Shown here: positions 58,540 through 64,000 of the stretch, in pieces | Position numbering within the stretch: the stretch's first letter is position 1 | How the letters are laid out: every line of letters starts with the position of its first letter | NCBI GenBank assembly: GCA_018524725.1 | Contig: JAEUWP010000288.1 | Location: forward strand, 89,167 to 153,166 | Length of the DNA stretch: 64,000 bases | From: Podaxis mareebaensis | Lineage: Eukaryota; Basidiomycota; Agaricomycetes; Agaricales; Agaricaceae | Reading direction: 5' to 3' | Position numbers and translations under genes: made by a program | Notes under the pieces: model-generated | What the model was told of the DNA's origin: nothing | The model's database searches: none | Seen by the model: only the letters and a program-made list of their open reading frames with translations

Positions 58540-60465
58540 ATGTCCTACTGCTGCCAATGTGACTCTTCTCCTGATCCAACTAAAATTACTTTGGACTCCC
58601 CTCCTAGATCTCCTACTCTGATACAACTGCACTTCCTCATAGATGACACTCAGGAAAATCAACTATTAGGGTATTCCCCACAGAAGCACTGTAGAACTGG
58701 ATATACTTGGAGTTCTCAGAGGACTCCATTTATTTGAAACTCTATTTCTGGCTCCCCACTCCCTACTAATCAGAAACTACCTGAGGTATTTTCCTTGGAT
58801 AAAGTTACTACTTCAAGTATTGACCCTTTTTAAGACAGTCCAGTGTCCTTGAGCTCAGATATAGGTGGTGATTTCTATTATGAGTTTATAGAGGCTGTCC
58901 TAGTCAATGCTATGCCCTTCTATCCTATTGGGAGGGATATCTTTGTCATAATAGGATGGGATACCCAAAATGGCCAGTCTACTGTAAGTTAACTTTTTGA
59001 CCATCAGTATCAGCTGAGATCTAAATGAGAAACAGAGCAAATGGCATTATATTTAACTAGACAGGACAAAAGACCCTATTGAACCTGTTTGTTATTGCTC
59101 AGTAATACAAACAAACTAGTCTTATATCTATCAGCAGTTTCTAAAAGAATATGGAATAGATATATTTAAAGATACTTCAGGTATGCCTACAATAAATGAT
59201 TTTATCTAAGCTAACTCCTATTAGATTCCCAGGGTCCTGTCTCTCTTTTCTCCAGAGAACCAAGTGACACAGGATTCAAAAATTACTTTTTAGTGGCATC
59301 AAAAAATAAACCAGCCCTTGCTAGGTTTAGAGCTATTGTGTCCTATGTTGGATATAATTCTGGAGAGGGACTATGGGGTTGTTACAAGGATGACTCTCAA
59401 GCCCCAAATTGCTTACATATTTAACATGCAAACAATATTTTTAAAATTTGGTTGTTGGCAATCTCTCAACCAACATAATAGATGAACCTTCAATAATTAG
59501 TAAGTTTCAGAAACTCCATATTATAAATTCTAATGTGAATGTCAGAACAGCAAATACCCCTTCCTAGCTTGAAAATCCAAAAGCCTATTTCCTACTTGCC
59601 AATATCTATATCCAAATAGACCTGAATCTCAGCTGATGAAGAGCTTTATCTAGATATCCTACCTCTGACCAAAGTCACTAGACCACTCCTTTTATCCCAA
59701 ATATCAAGATGCTCTTGTGGTCAAATCTACTTTCCAAATGATACAGTTTATATCAAGAACTGTATCATTTGCACCCTTACTCAGCCTCTCTCTGCACAAA
59801 TCCAACTACAAACTTGTATCAATTGCAAGTCTTCATGTTACAAGGCCATTGGACTAGATTGCAAGGACTTGGGGATTTTCAATCTCAATAATCATGCCCT
59901 ATTCACTCATAATCTCTTAGAGGAGTATACTGCTGTATATACCTCCTCTAAAACTCTATTTACAGCTTGGATAAAGACTGTAGCAATCTGCTATGACTAG
60001 CATAACCCTGGTAGTTCATTTGTAGATGAAAAGGTTTTTCAGAATGCCTGGTTTAGTTATGCAAACTTACTTGCACTAGACTAAGATTTTCAATGTCCAG
60101 AATGTGGGCTGACACTAGAAACTGTTATCTGGGATGAAGTAACACTGGCCTTCAACAAAAAACATTTACAAACCTCCTTATATCTACCAACCACTATTCA
60201 TCTCAACTCAATTCTATGTGATTGCTACTATTTCTGATATCAAGCATTCATCAAGAGTCTTGAATGTTAGAAACTCATGGGATCCATATTTTCTGGTCCT
60301 CTATGCATTCCCCAAATAGGGCCTGCAACTGCCAAACCAAATGAAGATAGATCTAGTGATAAAGAGCCTCAAAAGTAGATCAAACAAGTCTAGGATATCC
60401 TTTCAAGAATCAAGCAAATTCCATTGATGGAAGCACTTTTAGAAAAGGAGACACCTTGAACCTTC
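58540..60465 (+). pseudogene. Cysteine-cluster (CxC-type) protein associated with KDZ transposons, decayed
   Basis: The plus strand reads, with stops, from MSYCCQCDSSPDPTKI to a cysteine cluster at about 59,710-59,850 (CSCGQIYF, NCIICTL, TCINCKSSC). Then follow DLGIFNLNNHALFTHNLLEE, an AWIKTVAICY helix, NAWFSYANLLALD and a second cluster FQCPECGLTLETVIWDEV. The pattern of cysteine cluster, then xLGxFNxNN..FTHxLL, then AWFxY, then QCPxCG is one I associate with the CxC proteins that accompany Kyakuja-Dileera-Zisupton transposons in basidiomycetes. This is recollection, not a search. The KDZ catalytic core itself is not seen. A 5'-truncated LINE interrupts it at about 60,466. Confidence 0.6.
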
Positions 60466-61634
60466 ACAAAGCCCAGTCCATCAAATTCGCGATGACTGGC
60501 AATTCACATCCAACCACTGCCCCCTCCTTACATCCCTCCCCATTCCTTCCCCTTTCCAACCTTTTGTTGAAAAGCTCACTATACCAAGGGATTCTGAAGA
60601 AGAAGCCACTTTTTTATACTCTGTCAGGGTTCATCTCCAAGCCATACTGCCTGTCTTCTCCTTTGCCAATGACATCCACAACTATGCCAATGCTATGTCC
60701 CAAATCATTGACCAAGAGTGGCAAAGAAATGCCAAGCTTGTCAAGATATGCACCCACTCCAAGCCATGGTGGAACCTGAAGTGCTCTTTGGCGCTAAGAG
60801 CCTTCCAATCCCACAAGTCCAAATCCAACTGGACTTGGTTCCGACGCACCATGCACCAGGCCAAATATGAATTCTTTGACAAGAAGATCAAGGACATAGC
60901 CAAAGAAGATCATCAGCCCTGGGACCTCATGTCCTGGATCAGCAAACATAATCTACCCCCATTCCAATCCATCACCTATAATGGGAAGAGTTGTGACAAG
61001 CTAGATGACCTCTGGCAAGCTCTAGACTCTTCCTATAATTCTGCTTCTGATTGTCCTGTGGACCTAAGTGCTATAGAGTTATTGGACACCCATCTGGAAT
61101 GCCCATGGCTTCCTTTCTCAAACACTGAGCTATTTGACACCCTCAACCCATGTGCCAACTCCTCTGCCCCCAGCCCAGACCACCTATCATGGGCCCACAT
61201 CAAACATCTTATGTCCAACAACATTTTCTGTTCCAACTTCCTCTCATTTGCTTCCAAATGCGTTGAATTTTCCACATGGCTGGAACACTTCAAGAACTCC
61301 ACTTCTGTCATTATCCCCAAACCCAACAAACCCCACTATTCCACTCCAAAGATGTTCTGGCCCATTGTACTCCTCAATACGCTAGGTAAGCTGATCGAGA
61401 AAATGATTTCCACTAGGATGCAGTTTGAAGCATCCCAATTTAATCTCATCCACCCCCTCCAATTTGGAGGCATTATCCAGTGCTCAACCAAAGATGCTGG
61501 CATCTATGTTACTCACCTTGTTTGTACAGGCTGGAAATGAAAACTCAAAACAAGTGTCATTGCTTTTGATATGGTGCAATTTTTCCCTTCCACCAACCAC
61601 TCCATACTCATTTCCACCCTTCGCTGCCAAGGCT

Positions 61635-61639
61635 TCAAC
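61635..61639. repeat. Target-site duplication of the solo LTR (left)
   Basis: TCAAC before TGTTATGAACC, repeated at 63008-63012. Confidence 0.85.
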
Positions 61640-63007
61640 TGTTATGAACCAGCCTGGTACCTCCTGCTGCAATGTCATTTATCATGCACTAGTCCACAAG
61701 CTTGGACTCCCCAATGCCTCCCGTTCTACCACTCAAGAAACAGGTATACCAGCTGAAGACTCAACTCGTTACCACAACGAAGCTTTTGCCAATCGTCGCC
61801 TTCCTGGCCATGCCTCCCTCTTCTCCAAAGACTGGCCAATGCCTGGACCCATCTTCTACAAGACCAACTGCATGATGACAGAGATACTATGCATCGCTTG
61901 GGAGAATGCTCCCTTCACCCACGTCTTTGATCCTGACAGGTTGTATGTTCAGACAATCCACAATAACTTTGACTCTGCCTGGGCCCATGGTTGGAAGATG
62001 ATCCCTTACACTGGAGAACCCATTGTATTTCTCCATCCCTACATGATGTATCTGCCCGAGGTCGTCCTGCATATTATCAAATATGAAGTCGCCCACAGAT
62101 TCTACTTTCAAGAAGTAGAAGTCTATTGTGTCAATCCTAACTCTGATGAGCCTCCGGCCACCCCTCCCTATTGTACTCAGCTTCCACCCCTCTGCAGCAT
62201 CGACTCCAACATTCCAGGCATCGACAAGTCAAACTCAGAAGAACCCATTGGCAATCCTCCTCCATATCCACCACCATATGTCACTGCTGACATATTGTCA
62301 TCATCATCATCATCCCTGCACTGCAGCCTCATCTTCCTCCATGAAGATTCCCCTGACTCATTGCCTTCAGTAGGGAACTTCCCTGTTCCCAGTTCTGCTT
62401 CGTCTCCTGACTCTTACTCCTCCGACTCCTCCAATGGACATCTCCATCCCAATATGGACTTGTAATAAACCACTAAATGGTTTCCTTCTGTATCTCTATT
62501 ACAGACTCTTCATCTAGTATCCTTGTATCTCAGATGAACTTGGACTTGAACCATTTCCTTAGTTAGTCAGTTTCCTTCCTTGTCCCAGTTCCTATTCTCA
62601 TCTTGTTCTATTCTTGTCTCACTCCACTCCATAGTTTCACTTCTATTGACTCTCAGACTCCTAGCATTACTTTGTCATAGTTACCAAATCAGGACCTTAG
62701 AAGTAAAGCTTAAATAGCTGCTCATGTACTGGAAGTGCAAGCTTCCTATATTCTTAAATTCAGAATATTGCTTTCGCTTTATCTCTGAATTGACATTAGT
62801 TCACAATCAGTGTGGTAGTAAACTCTCTATTGGTCATTTCCTCAACTGGTAGAAGTTCGACCTCTGAGTGTGCTTAACTGGACACTTGCCTCGCCACCTA
62901 CTTACTGTGATCCTTCTTGCTAGATCCTAGTGCCTCTGTGAACCATCTAGTGAGATAGCCACCCCCTAGCAAAGCTTAGGCAACCAGTGATAAGGACCAA
63001 CCTAACA
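61640..63007 (+). mobile_element. Solo LTR, 1,368 bp, inserted in a LINE
   Basis: Ends are TGTTATGAACCAGCC and GGACCAACCTAACA (TG..CA, TGTTA/TAACA inverted), flanked by TCAAC on both sides. The empty site is known from the LINE copy on the minus strand, where GGCTTCAATTCTCA is continuous, so both boundaries are certain to the base. No gag or pol lies inside, hence a solo LTR left by recombination. The first 60% is open in one frame and relatively CpG-rich. The last 540 nt look like ordinary non-coding LTR sequence. Confidence 0.85.
61644..62465 (+). CDS. Unidentified 273-codon ORF inside the solo LTR
   Basis: An ATG four bases inside the LTR (61644) opens 273 codons ending at TAA 62463-62465. 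The first 175 residues look like a folded protein, rich in Trp, Tyr, Phe and His (FSKDWPMPGPIFYKTN, ILCIAWENAPFTHVFDPDRL, WKMIPYTGEPIVFLHPYMMY, VVLHIIKYEVAHRFYF). The last 100 are Pro/Ser-rich (GNPPPYPPPYV, SSSSSSL, SSASSPDSYSSDSS). A 21-codon block recurs at 52878-52940 with mainly synonymous differences. I do not recognise a family. It may be an accessory gene read from the 3' LTR, or a captured gene fragment. Whether it is expressed from a solo LTR is unknown. Confidence 0.5.
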   Translation: MNQPGTSCCNVIYHALVHKLGLPNASRSTTQETGIPAEDSTRYHNEAFANRRLPGHASLFSKDWPMPGPIFYKTNCMMTEILCIAWENAPFTHVFDPDRLYVQTIHNNFDSAWAHGWKMIPYTGEPIVFLHPYMMYLPEVVLHIIKYEVAHRFYFQEVEVYCVNPNSDEPPATPPYCTQLPPLCSIDSNIPGIDKSNSEEPIGNPPPYPPPYVTADILSSSSSSLHCSLIFLHEDSPDSLPSVGNFPVPSSASSPDSYSSDSSNGHLHPNMDL

Positions 63008-63012
63008 TCAAC
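63008..63012. repeat. Target-site duplication of the solo LTR (right)
   Basis: TCAAC directly after CCTAACA; the LINE reading resumes at 63013. Confidence 0.85.
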
Positions 63013-63925
63013 TCTCAGCTTGTTTCTTTCTTTTTGGACTATTTAAAGAACTGATTCACTACTTATTCCTGGAACAAAAACCTTTCCCCCAAATTCCCTG
63101 CTTCTGTTGGTGTCAGCCAAGGCTCTGCCCTCTCCCCCATTCTCACCACTCTCTCCCTCTCTCCTTTTATATTTAAATTTTCCAATGACCCACATTGTAA
63201 AATAATTTCTTTTGTTGACAATGGACTCATTGTTGTTCAATCCAATTCTTTTAATACTAACTGCTGTCTTTTATCACAGGTGTATAAAAACTGTGAAGAC
63301 TACCTCTGCTGCCTTGGATTTGTTCTCGAAAGAGACAAAACCAAGGCCTTCCACTTCTCCAATCACCCATCCCACGATCCTAACCCCCCCATCTTCATCG
63401 ACAACTCCCTCACCATTCAACCCAAACCATTCCTTCACTATCTCAGCTTCTGGTTCAACAGAAGCCTCACATTCAAAGAACACATTCAGTTCTATTCAAC
63501 CAAAGCTTTATCCACTGTCCAGTGCATGCACATGTTGGGCAACTCCATCCACAGTCTATCTCCTCTACACAAGTGACTCCTATATTGATCTTGTGTTGTC
63601 CCCATTGCAATATACAGTTTCCGACTCTGGTTTAATCATAATGCCTGATACTGCAGACTCATCAAGTCCCTTCAGTGCATGCAATGCCAAGCTGCCCTAT
63701 GGATTACCAGTGTGTTTTGCACTACCCCTTCCAGTGGGGTTGAGGCCATAACAGGTCTTATCCCCATTCAACTCCATCTGTTCAAGCTTGCCAAACATTG
63801 TTCACTCTGATTCCACACCCTCCCTTCTTCCCATCCTCTAAAACTTCTCACCCATGACATCGACCCATTAGACATGTGCCAAACCAAGCAGCGATCAACA
63901 GCACTCGATTTTGTATCAGACACTG

Positions 63926-64000
63926 ATGGGGCAGCAAATGGATTACTATTGAATATAACAAATAAAAGAGATAATGTGAAGTGAAATATAAAATAGTATT
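63926..64000. other. Break in LINE similarity at the window end
   Basis: Similarity to the LINE (STALDFVSDT) stops at about 63,925 and the sequence becomes A-rich, starting TGATGGGGCAGC. It could be the start of another insertion; the window ends before this can be judged. Confidence 0.35.

Larger units (their letters stand above)
60466..63925 (+). mobile_element. Second LINE copy, 5'-truncated, split by a solo LTR
   Basis: The plus strand matches ORF2 of the LINE at 25360-32234 from the end of its endonuclease domain (SPVHQI, ..TSNHCPLLT) through MSQIIDQEWQRNAKLVKICT and SVIIPKPNKP to the reverse transcriptase. The reading stops at 61,639, resumes at 63,013 and continues to about 63,925. 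The catalytic motif is FVDNG instead of FVDDG, so it is dead. Removing the LTR and one TCAAC restores continuous similarity to the other copy. The 3' end and poly-A tail are not in the window. Confidence 0.88.

Noticed and set aside
17641..60465. Classical RIP as the mutation process
   Set aside because: RIP favours CpA and leaves TpA excess with TAA/TAG stops. The younger elements show changes almost only at CpG. Older fragments have mixed stops, which time alone can explain.

Overview
The window comes from a filamentous basidiomycete, most likely an Agaricomycete. The evidence is intron-dense genes with roughly 50-60 nt GT..AG introns, a secreted GH10 xylanase, a fungal seven-helix receptor-like protein, a CaMKK-type kinase, and a repeat load typical of that group: Copia, chromodomain Ty3, LINEs with CCHC ORF1, and a KDZ-associated cysteine-cluster gene. 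All calls rest on reading the sequence by eye; no database was searched.

The left quarter (1 to about 17,600) is gene territory with normal CpG content. It holds the 3' part of a seven-helix membrane protein (20-903, +), a ten-exon GH10 endoxylanase (1319-2875, -), a ten-exon aromatic/aminoadipate-type aminotransferase (4965-7693, +), a 52-residue cysteine-rich protein in three small exons (9402-9655, +), a CaMKK/SNF1-activating-type kinase with a long disordered tail (9781-13347, +) and a five-exon quinone-oxidoreductase-like MDR enzyme (15704-16959, -). Spliced models of all six keep frame through every junction. They do not form an obvious pathway.

From about 17,640 to the right end the DNA is almost wholly nested, decayed mobile elements and nearly lacks CpG outside the youngest insertions. 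An old Gag-coding element on the minus strand (about 23,461-41,128) was split by a full-length LINE (25,360-32,234; 15-bp target duplication) and by a full-length Copia element (32,754-40,734; two 649-bp LTRs, CTTAT duplication). To its right lies a decayed chromodomain Ty3 element on the plus strand (about 42,240-48,339) followed by an extra ORF with two CCHC knuckles. Next come a DDE transposon remnant inside a palindrome, a 126-bp MITE, a decayed coiled-coil-like ORF, a minisatellite with a palindromic core, a KDZ-associated cysteine-cluster pseudogene, and a second LINE copy on the plus strand that is itself split by a 1,368-bp solo LTR.

Two signals stand out. First, decay is CpG-specific: all ten premature stops in the Copia polyprotein are TGA, and almost every difference between its LTRs lies at a former CpG. 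Second, the solo LTR at 61,640-63,007 carries a 273-codon open frame that starts four bases inside the LTR; a 21-codon block of it recurs at about 52,880 with mostly synonymous changes. That is the best candidate here for something undescribed.
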